Assembly: GCA_963820795.1 (NCBI GenBank)
Contig: CAWGBJ010000021.1
Location: 175,676 to 239,675, forward strand
DNA: 64,000 nt
DNA from: Roseiarcus sp963820795
Lineage (GTDB): Bacteria > Pseudomonadota > Alphaproteobacteria > Rhizobiales > Beijerinckiaceae
Direction: 5' to 3'
This document shows positions 46,458-55,838 of this stretch, piece by piece; positions within the stretch are counted from its first letter, which is position 1; the number at the start of each line of letters is the position of its first letter. The position numbers were made by a program, and so were the translations under genes. Under the pieces are notes generated by a model that ran no database searches, had not been told where the DNA came from, and was given only the letters and a program-made list of their open reading frames with translations.

Positions 46458-48206
46458 ATGGGAAAGCGGACGTTCAGGATCTTTCTCGTCAAGCCGTCAC
46501 ACTATGACGATGACGGCTATGTGATCCAATGGCGCCTCTCCACCATTCCCTCGAACAGCCTTGCCAGCGTCTACGGCCTCCTGGCCAGCTGCGCCGAGGA
46601 GCAGGCTCTCGGCCCCGACGTCGACATCGAGATTGAAGCCTGTGACGAGTGCAATACGCTCATCGACGTCAGGGCGGCGGCGGGGCGGATAAAGGCGGCG
46701 GGCGGCGGATTTGTTGGGCTCGTCGGAGTTCAGTCGAACCAGTTTCCGCGCGCCCTTGATCTTGCGCGTGAGTTCCGGGCGGCAAACGTGCCCGTGGTGA
46801 TCGGCGGGTTCCATGTCTCGGGCTGCATATCGATGCTTCCGGAGCTGCCGCCGGATTTGAAAGAGGCCCAGGCTTTGGGCGTGATCTTGTTCGCGGGCGA
46901 GGTCGAGGGTAGGATGGCGGAGCTCATCCGCGACATCGCCGCCGGCCGGGCGAAGCCCATCTACAATTACCTCAGTGACATGCCCGGCATGGAGGCGGCT
47001 GCGATGCCGGTCCTGCCGCGGGAAGTGATAGGGCGGATCGTCGGCCATCACGCGAGCTTCGACGCCGGCCGCGGCTGCCCCTTCCAATGCAGCTTCTGCA
47101 CGATCATCAATGTCCAGGGCCGCAAGTCGCGTTATCGGACCGCCGATGACATCGAAGCCATCGTGCGCGCCAACACCGCTCAGGGCATTAACCACTATTT
47201 CGTCACCGACGACAATTTCGCCAGGAACAGGAACTGGGAGTCGATTCTCGACCGCCTGATCGATTTGCGGGAGAACAAGGGCTTCAAGATCAAGCTGATC
47301 CTGCAAGTCGACACGCTGTGCCACAAAATTCCGAACTTCATCGAAAAGGCGGCGCGGGCCGGCTGCAATCAGGTTTTCATCGGGCTCGAGAACATCAATC
47401 CCGAATCGCTTCAGGGCGCCAAGAAGCGGCAGAACAAGATCTGGGAATACCGCGTCATGCTGCAGGCCTGGCGGCGGGCCAAGGTGATGACCTGGGCGGG
47501 CTATATTCTCGGTTTTCCCACCGACACGCCGGAGACCATCGCCCGCGACATCGACATCATCAAGAAAGAATTGCCGCTCGACATCCTCGAATTCTTTTGC
47601 TTGACGCCGCTCCCCGGCTCCGAGGATCACAAGACCCTTTATCTCAAAGGGGTTCCGATGGACCCAGACATGAACAACTATGATCTGGAGCATGTCTGCA
47701 CCGGCCACCCGCGGATGTCGGCTGAGGCCTGGAAAAAGGTCTATCGCGACGCTTGGGCGCAGTACTACACCGACGCCCATGTCGAGACGGTGCTGAGGCG
47801 CGCCGTCGCCAGCGGCCTCAAGCCGCGCAAGATGGCTGATGTCATGACGGCCTTCTCCGCCGCCGCGCGCATTGAGGGCGTTCACCCGCTGCAATGCGGC
47901 ATCATCCGGCGCAAAGTGAGGACGAGTCGTCGGCATGGGATGCCGATCGTCAATCCGCTCATCTTCTACCCTCTTCGAGCGGTCGAATTCGTCACCGTGG
48001 TGGGGCAATGGCTGCGCGTCGGGCTGCGCTATCACGGCATCAAGAAGCGGGTCGTCGCCGACCCCTCGAGCAAGGACTATGTCGACGACGCGACGCGAGT
48101 TTCGTGTGTCGAGGGGATGGAGAACGACAATTTCATCGCGGTCTTCGCCGACAAGATCCCGGATACGTACGGCGCGCCAAAAAGGCAGCCGGTCACCGCT
48201 TCGTGA
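46458..48206 (+). CDS. B12-binding radical SAM protein
   Basis: A 582-residue cytoplasmic enzyme. The N-terminal part (FRIFLVKPSHYDDDGYVIQW, GLVGVQSNQFPRALDLAREF, VPVVIGGFHVSGCISML) fits a cobalamin-binding Rossmann domain. The radical SAM core follows: AGRGCPFQCSFCTIINVQGR holds the CxxxCxxC [4Fe-4S] motif, then YFVTDDNFARN, QVFIGLENINPESL and AGYILGFPTDTPETI. The last 150 residues are unique to this family. Such enzymes methylate or rearrange unactivated carbons. The substrate is unknown; it does not match the hopanoid C-2 methylase pattern. It stands alone, convergent with the ABC transporter gene. Confidence 0.85.
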   Translation: MGKRTFRIFLVKPSHYDDDGYVIQWRLSTIPSNSLASVYGLLASCAEEQALGPDVDIEIEACDECNTLIDVRAAAGRIKAAGGGFVGLVGVQSNQFPRALDLAREFRAANVPVVIGGFHVSGCISMLPELPPDLKEAQALGVILFAGEVEGRMAELIRDIAAGRAKPIYNYLSDMPGMEAAAMPVLPREVIGRIVGHHASFDAGRGCPFQCSFCTIINVQGRKSRYRTADDIEAIVRANTAQGINHYFVTDDNFARNRNWESILDRLIDLRENKGFKIKLILQVDTLCHKIPNFIEKAARAGCNQVFIGLENINPESLQGAKKRQNKIWEYRVMLQAWRRAKVMTWAGYILGFPTDTPETIARDIDIIKKELPLDILEFFCLTPLPGSEDHKTLYLKGVPMDPDMNNYDLEHVCTGHPRMSAEAWKKVYRDAWAQYYTDAHVETVLRRAVASGLKPRKMADVMTAFSAAARIEGVHPLQCGIIRRKVRTSRRHGMPIVNPLIFYPLRAVEFVTVVGQWLRVGLRYHGIKKRVVADPSSKDYVDDATRVSCVEGMENDNFIAVFADKIPDTYGAPKRQPVTAS

Positions 48207-48282
48207 GCGGCGCTGAGCGCGTTGAAACCGGCCGAGGCGAGGCCGCCGTTCCGTCGTCACGTTCGTTCGCGCCGGCGCCGTT

Positions 48283-50403
48283 CTATGCCACGGCTGCAAC
48301 GGTCCCCGGTTTTCCTTCATGTGGCTCGAAGGCGATCCGGCGCTTGTGGAAGGCGTTGAGCGTCGAGCGATGCCCGATCGACACCAGCGTCGTCTTCGGC
48401 AACGTCTTGGCGATTGTCCGGTAAAGGTCGGCCTCGCTCCCCTCGTCGAGCGAGGCGGTAGCTTCGTCGAGGAAGAGCCAGTCCGGCTTCGACAGCAGCG
48501 CCCGCGCGACGCCGAGGCGCTGTTGCTCGCCGCCCGAAAGCCGCATCTGCCAGTTGTCGCTGTCGTCGAGACGATCGGCGAGCGCCGGGAGCCCCACCCT
48601 GAGGAGCGCATCGCGCAACTCGGCGTCGGAAAAACTCGAACTCGCCGCGGGATAGGCGAGCGCCTCGCGCAATGGCCCGATGGGAATGTAGGGCCGTTGC
48701 GGCAACAGCATCAGCTTGGCATAGGCTGGTTGCAGGATCTCGCCGGAGCCGAACGGCCACAGGCCAGCGATGGCGCGAAAGAACGTCGACTTGCCGACGC
48801 CGGAAGGGCCGACGACGAGCGCCGGCTCCTGCGGAATGAGCGCCAGATTGCCGACGTGGGCGAGCTTGCGACCGTCGGGCAAGGCCAGATCGAGGTCCGG
48901 AATGGACAAGACCGGACCCTCGGCGGGGCCGGCCGTGATGCGCGGCTGCTTCTCTTCGTCCGCGCGCGCCTTCGCGAAGGCCTCGTCGAAGGAGGTGAGA
49001 CGCTGGATCGTGGCGCTGAAGCTGGCGAGACCGGTGTAGCGCTCGACAAAGAAGTTCATCGCGGTGTTGACGTTGCTGAAGGCGTCGGCGGCCTGGCTGA
49101 ACGTCCCGAAGTCGACCTTCTTCACCACAAAATAGAAAGGCGCGACCACTACATAGGGAATGATCGCCGAAATCTGCACATAAAACTGGAGGAATGAGTT
49201 CAGAAAAGTCCGCACGCGGATGATCCGCTGGACCGTTCTGAAAACCTCGTTGAACACCCGGTCGGCGCGATCGATTTCGCGGTCTTCGCCCTTGAGCAGG
49301 GCGATCTGTTCGCTGAATTCGCGGATGCGCGCCAGATCGAAGCGGAAATTCGCCTCAACCGCCTGCTGGCGAAACAGCAGCCGCGACAGGGAATGGCCGA
49401 TGAGCTGCATCATGCCGGTGGCGAAGCAGGCGTAGAGAATGGCCACCCAGAACAGAAAGCCCGGAATCTCGACGCCGAAGACCGACAGGTTCATGTTGCG
49501 CGAGATGCCCCAAAGAATGATCGAGAAGGCGACCATATTGGTCGCCGTTGTCATGGCCTGGATCGTGTAGTTGTAGATGCCGGCGTTGGAGTAGGCGCCG
49601 ACGCCGCCGGCGCCGTTGATGAAGCCGCCGATGTCCTCCGAAATGCGCTGATCCGGATTGTCGGTTTCGCCGCCGCGGAGCGCCAGCCTGTAGTGCATCG
49701 AGTGCAGGAGCCAGCGGGAGGTGTAGGAGGCCGTCATCCAGCGCCGCCATTGCAGCACGAAATTCAGCGAGACGTAGAATTCGACGAGGAACGCCAAGAT
49801 CGAGATCGTCACCAGCGGTGTGAAAATTCCGAACAGCTGATGCCAGAACGCGACCCGATGGGCTTCGTCCGGAACCTGGATGGCATTGCCGAAATCCCGG
49901 TAGAAGAAATTGAGCCGAACGCCCAGCGCCACCTGAAACTGATTGATCAGGATCAGGAAAAAGATGTTGATGCGCGCATAGAGGCTCTGGCGCACCACCA
50001 TCGGCGGCAGAGGCCAGGGACGAATGGCGATCGGCGTCGCGGCGGCGAAGAACGGATCGGTGATCGCCGTCATCCTGCGCACGAAGGGAAAATGCGAGAT
50101 GGCGAAGATGACGACGCTGAACAGCGCCGTCGCCAGCGGCAGGTAGCGGGGAAGGCTATAGGCGGCGTAATCCGCCGGCCAATAGCCGAGAAGCGCGACC
50201 AGGTCGCCGATTCCGAACAGCACAGTCTCGAAAGCGAAGAGATCGGACAGCAGCGTCAGGAAGGTCGATAGCCTCCATCCCGGCCGCGACGCGACCGCGG
50301 CGAGCGCCGAAGCGAAGCCGATCAACAGGGTCATGCCGTCTTCCTTGTAGGCGCCGATCGCAAGCGCGACGGCGGCGAAAACGGCGAGGCTCAACATGCG
50401 CAT
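48283..50403 (-). CDS. BacA/SbmA-like ABC transporter with ATPase (BclA-type)
   Basis: A 706-residue half-transporter that fuses an SbmA/BacA-like membrane domain to an ABC ATPase. The membrane part has about six to eight helices and the family segments FLILINQFQVALGVRLNFFYRDFGNAIQ, RRWMTASYTSRWLLHSMHYR, and NPDQRISEDI. The ATPase has Walker A GPSGVGKST, signature LSGGEQQRLGVARAL and Walker B WLFLDEATASLD. In Bradyrhizobium, BclA of this type imports antimicrobial plant peptides and is needed in nodules. The role here is inferred by homology. The similar YddA/Rv1819c class is the alternative name. Confidence 0.85.
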   Translation of the reverse strand: MRMLSLAVFAAVALAIGAYKEDGMTLLIGFASALAAVASRPGWRLSTFLTLLSDLFAFETVLFGIGDLVALLGYWPADYAAYSLPRYLPLATALFSVVIFAISHFPFVRRMTAITDPFFAAATPIAIRPWPLPPMVVRQSLYARINIFFLILINQFQVALGVRLNFFYRDFGNAIQVPDEAHRVAFWHQLFGIFTPLVTISILAFLVEFYVSLNFVLQWRRWMTASYTSRWLLHSMHYRLALRGGETDNPDQRISEDIGGFINGAGGVGAYSNAGIYNYTIQAMTTATNMVAFSIILWGISRNMNLSVFGVEIPGFLFWVAILYACFATGMMQLIGHSLSRLLFRQQAVEANFRFDLARIREFSEQIALLKGEDREIDRADRVFNEVFRTVQRIIRVRTFLNSFLQFYVQISAIIPYVVVAPFYFVVKKVDFGTFSQAADAFSNVNTAMNFFVERYTGLASFSATIQRLTSFDEAFAKARADEEKQPRITAGPAEGPVLSIPDLDLALPDGRKLAHVGNLALIPQEPALVVGPSGVGKSTFFRAIAGLWPFGSGEILQPAYAKLMLLPQRPYIPIGPLREALAYPAASSSFSDAELRDALLRVGLPALADRLDDSDNWQMRLSGGEQQRLGVARALLSKPDWLFLDEATASLDEGSEADLYRTIAKTLPKTTLVSIGHRSTLNAFHKRRIAFEPHEGKPGTVAAVA

Positions 50404-50594
50404 GGGCGTCTGACCTGAATCGGGCGAGAAATCCGAAACCGGCGCACTAGCAGACCGACCGGGGCTTTAGAAAGGCGGCCGGGGTGGCCCTAGGGTGAAA
50501 GTTGGCAAGGTTGCGCGGCGGCCGGAGCCGGTGGCCTTGCCAGCGCGGTCGAGGCGCCCGCCGGCGCAGCCTGAGCCCGCGCGGCTTGGCCCAA

Positions 50595-50620
50595 CCAAAA
50601 GGGCGGCCGAAGCCGCCCCT
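50595..50620 (-). terminator. Rho-independent terminator of groESL
   Basis: On the minus strand, GGGCGGC-TTCG-GCCGCCC (50618-50601) folds into a 7-base stem with a stable UUCG loop, and is followed by TTTTGG. It lies 28 bases beyond the groEL stop. Confidence 0.85.
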
Positions 50621-50646
50621 TCTTATCTTGTTGCAGATGCGCGGAC

Positions 50647-52284
50647 TCAGAAGTCCATGCCGCCCATGCCGCCGCCGCCCGGCATCGCCGGCGCCGGCTT
50701 CTCCTTCGGCATTTCGGCGACCATCGCCTCGGTGGTGATGAGGAGCCCGGCGACGGAGGCTGCGTCCTGCAAGGCCGCGCGCACGACCTTAGCCGGATCG
50801 ACGATCCCGGCGTCGAGCATGTCGACGTACTGCTCGGTCTGGGCGTCGAAGCCATAGGTCAGCGACTTGTTTTCGCTCACCTTGCCAACGACGATCGAGC
50901 CTTCGACGCCCGCATTGTCGACGATCTGGCGGATCGGCGATTCGAGCGCCTTCAGCACGATGTTGATGCCGGCCTGCTCGTCGGCGTTCTCGCTCTTGAG
51001 CTTGCTGACCGCGGCCTTAGCGCGCAAGAGCGCAACGCCGCCGCCCGGAACGATGCCTTCCTCGACCGCCGCGCGGGTGGCGTTGAGGGCGTCGTCCACA
51101 CGGTCCTTCTTCTCCTTGACCTCGACTTCGGTCGCGCCGCCGACGCGGATGACCGCGACGCCGCCGGCAAGCTTGGCTAGGCGCTCCTGCAGCTTCTCCT
51201 TATCATAGTCGGAGGTCGTCTCCTCGATCTGCGCCTTGATCTGGGCGACACGGCCTTCGATGTCCGATTTCTTGCCGGCGCCATTGATGATGGTGGTGTT
51301 TTCCTTCTCGATGCGCACCCGCTTGGCCTTGCCGAGCATCTGCACGGTGACGTTCTCGAGCTTGATGCCGAGGTCCTCGGCTATCATCTGCCCGCCCGTC
51401 AGGATGGCGATGTCCTCGAGCATTGCCTTGCGGCGATCGCCGAAGCCGGGCGCCTTGACGGCGGCGACCTTGAGGCCGCCGCGCAGCTTGTTGACCACCA
51501 GCGTCGCCAGCGCCTCGCCCTCGATGTCTTCGGCAATGATGAGCAGCGGCTTGCCGGTCTGAACGACGGCCTCGAGCACCGGGAGCATCGGCTGAAGCGA
51601 GGAGAGCTTCTTCTCGTGGATGAGGATGTAGGGATCCTCGAGCTCGGCCACCATCTTCTCGTGATTGGTGATGAAATAGGGCGAGAGATAGCCGCGGTCG
51701 AACTGCATGCCCTCGACGACGTCGAGCTCGGTCTCAAGGCTCTTGGCCTCTTCGACGGTGATAACGCCCTCGTTGCCGACCTTCTGCATCGCATCAGCGA
51801 TCATCTTGCCGATCGACTTGTCGCCGTTGGCCGAGATTGTCCCGACCTGCGCCACTTCGGCCGAATCCTTGATCTTCTTCGAGCGCTTGGCAATGTCCTT
51901 GACCGCTTCGGCGACGGCGAGATCGACGCCGCGCTTGAGGTCCATCGGGTTCATGCCGGCGGCCACCGACTTGGCGCCCTCCCGGATAATCGAAGCGGCG
52001 AGCACCGTCGCGGTGGTCGTGCCGTCGCCGGCGGTGTCATTGGTCTTCGAGGCGACCTCGCGCACCATCTGGGCGCCCATGTTTTCGAACTTGTCCTCGA
52101 GTTCGATCTCCTTGGCGACCGTCACCCCATCCTTGGTGATGCGGGGCGCGCCGAACGATTTGTCGAGAATGACGTTGCGGCCTTTCGGACCCAACGTCAC
52201 TTTCACGGCGTTGTTGAGAATCTCGACGCCGCGCAGCATTTTCTCGCGCGCGTCGGAAGAAAAACGTACGTCTTTGGCAGCCAT
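50647..52284 (-). CDS. groEL: Chaperonin GroEL
   Basis: 60-kDa chaperonin, 545 residues. It has AAKDVRFSSDAREKMLRGVE, the ATP-binding VTLGPKGRNVILDKSFG, the Asp-rich NDTAGDGTTTATVLA, and the equatorial-domain VEEGIVPGGGVALLRA. The C-terminal Gly-Met tail is MPGGGGMGGMDF. It is complete and follows groES by 71 bases in one operon controlled by CIRCE. It folds newly made proteins with GroES. Confidence 0.98.
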   Translation of the reverse strand: MAAKDVRFSSDAREKMLRGVEILNNAVKVTLGPKGRNVILDKSFGAPRITKDGVTVAKEIELEDKFENMGAQMVREVASKTNDTAGDGTTTATVLAASIIREGAKSVAAGMNPMDLKRGVDLAVAEAVKDIAKRSKKIKDSAEVAQVGTISANGDKSIGKMIADAMQKVGNEGVITVEEAKSLETELDVVEGMQFDRGYLSPYFITNHEKMVAELEDPYILIHEKKLSSLQPMLPVLEAVVQTGKPLLIIAEDIEGEALATLVVNKLRGGLKVAAVKAPGFGDRRKAMLEDIAILTGGQMIAEDLGIKLENVTVQMLGKAKRVRIEKENTTIINGAGKKSDIEGRVAQIKAQIEETTSDYDKEKLQERLAKLAGGVAVIRVGGATEVEVKEKKDRVDDALNATRAAVEEGIVPGGGVALLRAKAAVSKLKSENADEQAGINIVLKALESPIRQIVDNAGVEGSIVVGKVSENKSLTYGFDAQTEQYVDMLDAGIVDPAKVVRAALQDAASVAGLLITTEAMVAEMPKEKPAPAMPGGGGMGGMDF

Positions 52285-52355
52285 TGTCTATCTCCTGCTC
52301 ATCCAGGGAGCGCAGTGTGGGGAATGTGTTTCAAGCGGGGTCAGGGACTTGTTGA

Positions 52356-52643
52356 TCAACCGACCACGCCCATGATGTCGGACTCTTTCATGATCAAGAG
52401 CTCCTGGCCGTCGATCTTGACTTCGGTGCCGCTCCATTTGCCGAAAAGGACCTTGTCGCCGGACTTGACGTCGATCGGGATCAACTTACCGCTCTCGTCG
52501 CGACCGCCCGGGCCAACCGCGATGATTTCGCCTTCTTGCGGCTTCTCCTTGGCCGTGTCCGGGATGATGATGCCGCCCTTCGTCTTCTCCTCGCCTTCGA
52601 GGCGACGGACGACGACACGGTCATGCAGGGGACGGAATTTCAT
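52356..52643 (-). CDS. groES: Co-chaperonin GroES
   Basis: 10-kDa co-chaperonin, 95 residues: MKFRPLHDRVVVRRLEGEEK, the mobile-loop KTKGGIIIPDTAKEKPQEGE, and the roof loop AVGPGGRDESGK. First gene of the groESL operon, with a perfect CIRCE operator upstream. Confidence 0.98.
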   Translation of the reverse strand: MKFRPLHDRVVVRRLEGEEKTKGGIIIPDTAKEKPQEGEIIAVGPGGRDESGKLIPIDVKSGDKVLFGKWSGTEVKIDGQELLIMKESDIMGVVG

Positions 52644-52688
52644 GAGGTTTGACTTTCCTTGAATGACAGCGCCGGGAAGGCGCAGACG

Positions 52689-52715
52689 TTAGCACTCGTC
52701 CTTGACGAGTGCTAA
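52689..52715. promoter_or_regulatory. CIRCE operator of groESL
   Basis: TTAGCACTC, nine bases, GAGTGCTAA: an exact match to the CIRCE consensus bound by the HrcA repressor. It is 46 bases upstream of the groES start codon. Confidence 0.97.
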
Positions 52716-53092
52716 CGGCGGTCAAATAGGCGAGCCCCCATGCTGCGTCAAGGCTCAGGCGCTTCAAACCCGGGAACATTTTTCCATCGCGGCGCGTTGC
52801 GGCTGAAGTCGCCCCAAAACAATTGACATGTATTTGCTGGCCGGGCCGACCCATCCATTTCGCGCGGCTGCCGTCATGGACTTGTGCAGGGGCTGTTGAA
52901 TAACTTCGGTTGAAGGGCGCAAAGACCCTTTCGATGGATTGGCTCTATTCTACGATCAGTTCGTCAATCGGCCAGAATGCACAGGCTTGCGAAAGCGAAC
53001 TCATTGATCAAGGGAATCCAGAGCTTATCTGTCTTGTACAGACAGGGGGCGCAGAGCGCGGCGGGGAATCCGCCGCACAGTGGAGGTTTGCC

Positions 53093-53833
53093 ATGAAACT
53101 CAGCGCGCTTCGCGTTTCGTCCGTTCTGGTCGGCGCAACGGCTTTGGCGTCGGTGGCTGCGATTGCCCCGGCCTCGGCGAAATACGTAAACCGTAATGTC
53201 CATACCCAGCGCCATTACGCAGCGCATGGGATCACGGCGCATCACCATGTCGGCCGTCGCTATGTCACGCATCGCTACGCCACGCATCGTTACGTCGGCC
53301 GCCGGGCGTACCGCTACGGCTACGGGTATGGACCTGGCGCTGTCGCCGGGGCGGTCGTCGGCGGTCTGATCGGCGCCGGCGTCGCAGCGACAAGCGGCTA
53401 TGACTGCGCCTACGGCTATCCGAGCGCCGCTTATCCGGGCGCCTATTGTCCGAGCTATGGGTATTACGGGCCCGACTACAGCTATGGGTATGACTACGGC
53501 TATCCCGACTACGGTTTCGGCTCCGCTTGGCCGGTCATCGGCTTCGGGTATGGCGGTTACAATGGCTACGGATACGGCTACCGGCGTCACTGGAGCGGCG
53601 AACGGGTCGGCCACTTTGGCGGCGCCGTGACTCGTCCGGTGGGAGCAGCCGTGACACATCCGTTTGGAGCGGCGTTCAACGGGCCGACGCGCGCGAACTT
53701 CCGCGGAATGGGCGGAGCGAACTTCGGCGGCGCGCATTTCGGCGGCGCGCATTTCGCTGGCGGCGGCGGCTTCGGCGGCGCGCATTTCGCTGGCGGCGGC
53801 CACATGGGCGGCGGCGGCATTCATATCCACTGA
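53093..53833 (+). CDS. Secreted Gly/Tyr/His-rich protein
   Basis: A 246-residue exported low-complexity protein. ATG 53093 follows GGAGG. Signal peptide SSVLVGATALASVAAIAPASA. After it comes a His/Tyr/Arg-rich zone (HYAAHGITAHHH, THRYATHRYVGRR), a glycine-zipper helix (GAVAGAVVGGLIGAGVAA), a Tyr/Gly zone with four Cys, and a C-terminal GGAHFGGAHFAGGG repeat. The His-rich ends suggest metal binding; the zipper suggests membrane association. Function unknown; similar proteins are common in Rhizobiales. Confidence 0.7.
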   Translation: MKLSALRVSSVLVGATALASVAAIAPASAKYVNRNVHTQRHYAAHGITAHHHVGRRYVTHRYATHRYVGRRAYRYGYGYGPGAVAGAVVGGLIGAGVAATSGYDCAYGYPSAAYPGAYCPSYGYYGPDYSYGYDYGYPDYGFGSAWPVIGFGYGGYNGYGYGYRRHWSGERVGHFGGAVTRPVGAAVTHPFGAAFNGPTRANFRGMGGANFGGAHFGGAHFAGGGGFGGAHFAGGGHMGGGGIHIH

Positions 53834-53852
53834 GCGGCTGCGAGCAGCAAGA

Positions 53853-53880
53853 GGGCGGACCACGCCGTCCGCCCCTGTTT
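53853..53880 (+). terminator. Terminator after the Gly/Tyr/His-rich gene
   Basis: An 8-base stem GGGCGGAC / GTCCGCCC with a 6-base loop, followed by CTGTTTTG. It begins 20 bases after the stop. Confidence 0.75.
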
Positions 53881-53954
53881 TGAGAGGTCTTTGGGCGGCC
53901 TCCGACAAGCGAGCCCGGTTAGTGGATAAACCACGGAGACGATGGTTTTGAATT

Positions 53955-54240
53955 CCCCGCATCGGGCGGATCGGCGTCTTGAGGTCGCGCAGATAAGGCA
54001 GCGAAAAGCCGGACGGGGTGACCGAGACGCCGCCCACCGCGATGTCGAAGGCGCCGGCGGGGATCGTCCGCACGAACTCGACCGTTGACCGCGCCGCCGA
54101 GCGAGCCGGCGAGGTCGATGTCCAGCCCGGAATAATCTCCCTTGCTGGATCGAGGGCGGTGGACGGCGGATAGTCCCCAGTCGTTCCGACGCGCGGAACG
54201 CGGCCCGCCAGAATGGAGTCGAGCCGGGAACCTACGCGAA
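53955..54240 (-). pseudogene. Remnant of an amino-acid-type (family 3) binding protein
   Basis: On the minus strand SRLDSILAGRVPRVGTTGDY in one frame, YSGLDIDLAGSLGGAV in a second, and VEFVRTIPAGAFDIAVGGVS then LPYLRDLKTPI in the first again, together trace the N-terminal lobe of a periplasmic solute-binding protein (SBP_bac_3, cyclohexadienyl-dehydratase-like). Residues expected between VEFVRT and AGAFDIAV are missing, and the C-terminal lobe is absent. It is a decayed fragment between two intact genes. Confidence 0.7.
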
Positions 54241-54335
54241 AGCATGGGAATCCAGGATCGGGCCGCAAAGGACAAGAAGCTACGCCAGTCTTTGCACGAA
54301 TGACCTCGTCGGCCGCGGCTTCTTACGAATCGAAG

Positions 54336-54719
54336 TCAAGCCGCGTTCAGCAGCCGTTCGACTTCGTTGACGAGATCCCGGAGATGAAACGGCTTTGACA
54401 GAATCCGTGCATCCCTGGGCGCGTTGTTATCCGGGTTCAACGCCACCGCAGCAAAACCGGTAATGAACATAACCTTAATTTCGGGGTCAAGTTCGGTCGC
54501 CCGCCGGGCCAGCTCAATGCCATCCATCTCCGGCATGACAATGTCGGTCAAAAGCAGCTCGAACGGCTCTTCGCGCAGGCGATTGTAGGCGGACATCCCG
54601 TTGTCAAACGAGGCGACCGAATAACCGGCATTCTGTAATGCCTTGACAAGGAACCGGCGCATGTCGTTGTCATCTTCCGCGAGCAGGATCTTGGCGGAAA
54701 TCTCGACCGGCGTGCGCAT
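54336..54719 (-). CDS. cpdR: Single-domain response regulator CpdR
   Basis: A 127-residue receiver-only regulator. ATG 54719 is preferred, as GAGGGG sits 7 bases before it. The acidic pocket is in KILLAEDDNDMRRFLVKALQ, the phosphorylated Asp in LLLTDIVMPEMDGIELAR, the Thr in VMFITGFAAVALN and the Lys in ILSKPFHLRDL. This sequence pattern is that of CpdR, which in its unphosphorylated form directs ClpXP to degrade CtrA and other substrates. In Rhizobiales it is often beside an N-formylglutamate amidohydrolase gene, as here. Confidence 0.92.
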   Translation of the reverse strand: MRTPVEISAKILLAEDDNDMRRFLVKALQNAGYSVASFDNGMSAYNRLREEPFELLLTDIVMPEMDGIELARRATELDPEIKVMFITGFAAVALNPDNNAPRDARILSKPFHLRDLVNEVERLLNAA

Positions 54720-54869
54720 CTGTCCCCTCACTTGCGCCGCGAGCTTGCGGCGCCCCCGGTAAAAATTTCTTGAAGCCCGCCCGAGATCCCCTGCGGCCCC
54801 CGGGTTCAGGCTATGATAAAGCGCAGCGGCCTGCCTCGGGCGATACTAGGACATCTGCCGGAAGATACA

Positions 54870-55749
54870 ATGGAAGGACTTCGCGCGGATAGCCAAAGCG
54901 GACTTCGAACGTCCGATCGAGACGGTTGAACCGCTCCGCCTGACGTCGCCGCTCGTCTTCAGCTCGCCGCACTCGGGCTCGATCTATCCTGAGCGCTTCC
55001 TCGTCGCGTCACGTCTCGACTCGCTGACGTTGCGCCGGTCGGAGGATGCCTACGTCGATGAACTGTTCTTGCCCTGTGTCGCGCTCGGCGCGCCGCTGCT
55101 GCGCGCGCTTTTTCCGCGGGCCTATCTCGACGTGAATCGCGAGCCTTATGAGCTCGACCCGCAGGTGTTCGAGGGACGCCTTCCCGACTTCGCCAACACG
55201 CGGTCGCTAAGGGTCGCCGTCGGTCTTGGCACCATTCCCCGCGTCGTCGGCGACGCGCAGCCGATCTACAAGCAGCCGTTGGCAGTCGAAGAGGGACTCG
55301 GTCGAATCGAATGGCTATATCGACCCTACCATCGCCAATTGCGGGCGCTGGTCGACCGGTCACGCGCCAGATTCGGATCCGCCGTTTTGATCGACTGCCA
55401 CTCCATGCCGAGCAACGCGGCGGACGTGAGCGGGTTGGACATCGTGCTCGGGGACCGCTACGGAGCGAGCGCTGCACCCGACATCGTTGAAACTCTGGAA
55501 ACGAGCTTACGCGCGGCAGGGTACCGAATCCGACGCAACAAGCCCTTTGCCGGCGGTTTCATTACCGAGCATTTTGGCGCCCCAGCGCAAGGCGTGCACG
55601 CTGTTCAGATCGAGATAGCGAGATCGCTCTATCTGGACGAGCGGCGACTGGTGAGGACCGGGACCTGGACGACGCTCCGCGACAACCTCTTCAACGCCGC
55701 CAAGACCCTCAGCGGATTCGGCGATCTCAATCGTCTTGCAGCCGAATAG
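54870..55749 (+). pseudogene. N-formylglutamate amidohydrolase, apparent early frameshift
   Basis: Zinc hydrolase family that deformylates N-formylglutamate in histidine degradation. The body reads PLVFSSPHSGSIYPERF (zinc/substrate His), LRRSEDAYVDELF, AYLDVNREPYELDP, VLIDCHSMPSN, and HAVQIEIARSLYLDE. This frame has no start codon upstream of the essential HSG motif; the nearest TTG (55030) is after it. ATG 54870 reads MEGLRADSQSG in another frame and joins at GACTTCGAA if one base is removed near 54900. The span of 880 nt is one base over a multiple of three. So a one-base insertion, real or artefactual, is likely. Confidence 0.75.
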
Positions 55750-55838
55750 CCGAGAGCCATGCGCGCTGCCGTCGCCGGAGCGTTGGAGAGAGGCATATCG
55801 CAGCGCAGCAAGCCGAATCCGGTCGGAACTGCGGGGAC

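Noticed and set aside
46458..48206. Hopanoid C-2 methylase HpnP
   Set aside because: Both are B12 radical SAM proteins, but the N-terminal KPSHYDDDGYVIQW and the C-terminal region do not match what I know of HpnP, and no other hpn genes are near.
46497..48611. A 704-codon open frame on the minus strand
   Set aside because: It is antisense to the radical SAM gene and runs into the ABC transporter gene. Its translation is Arg/Gly/Ala-rich without motifs, as expected from codon bias in GC-rich DNA.
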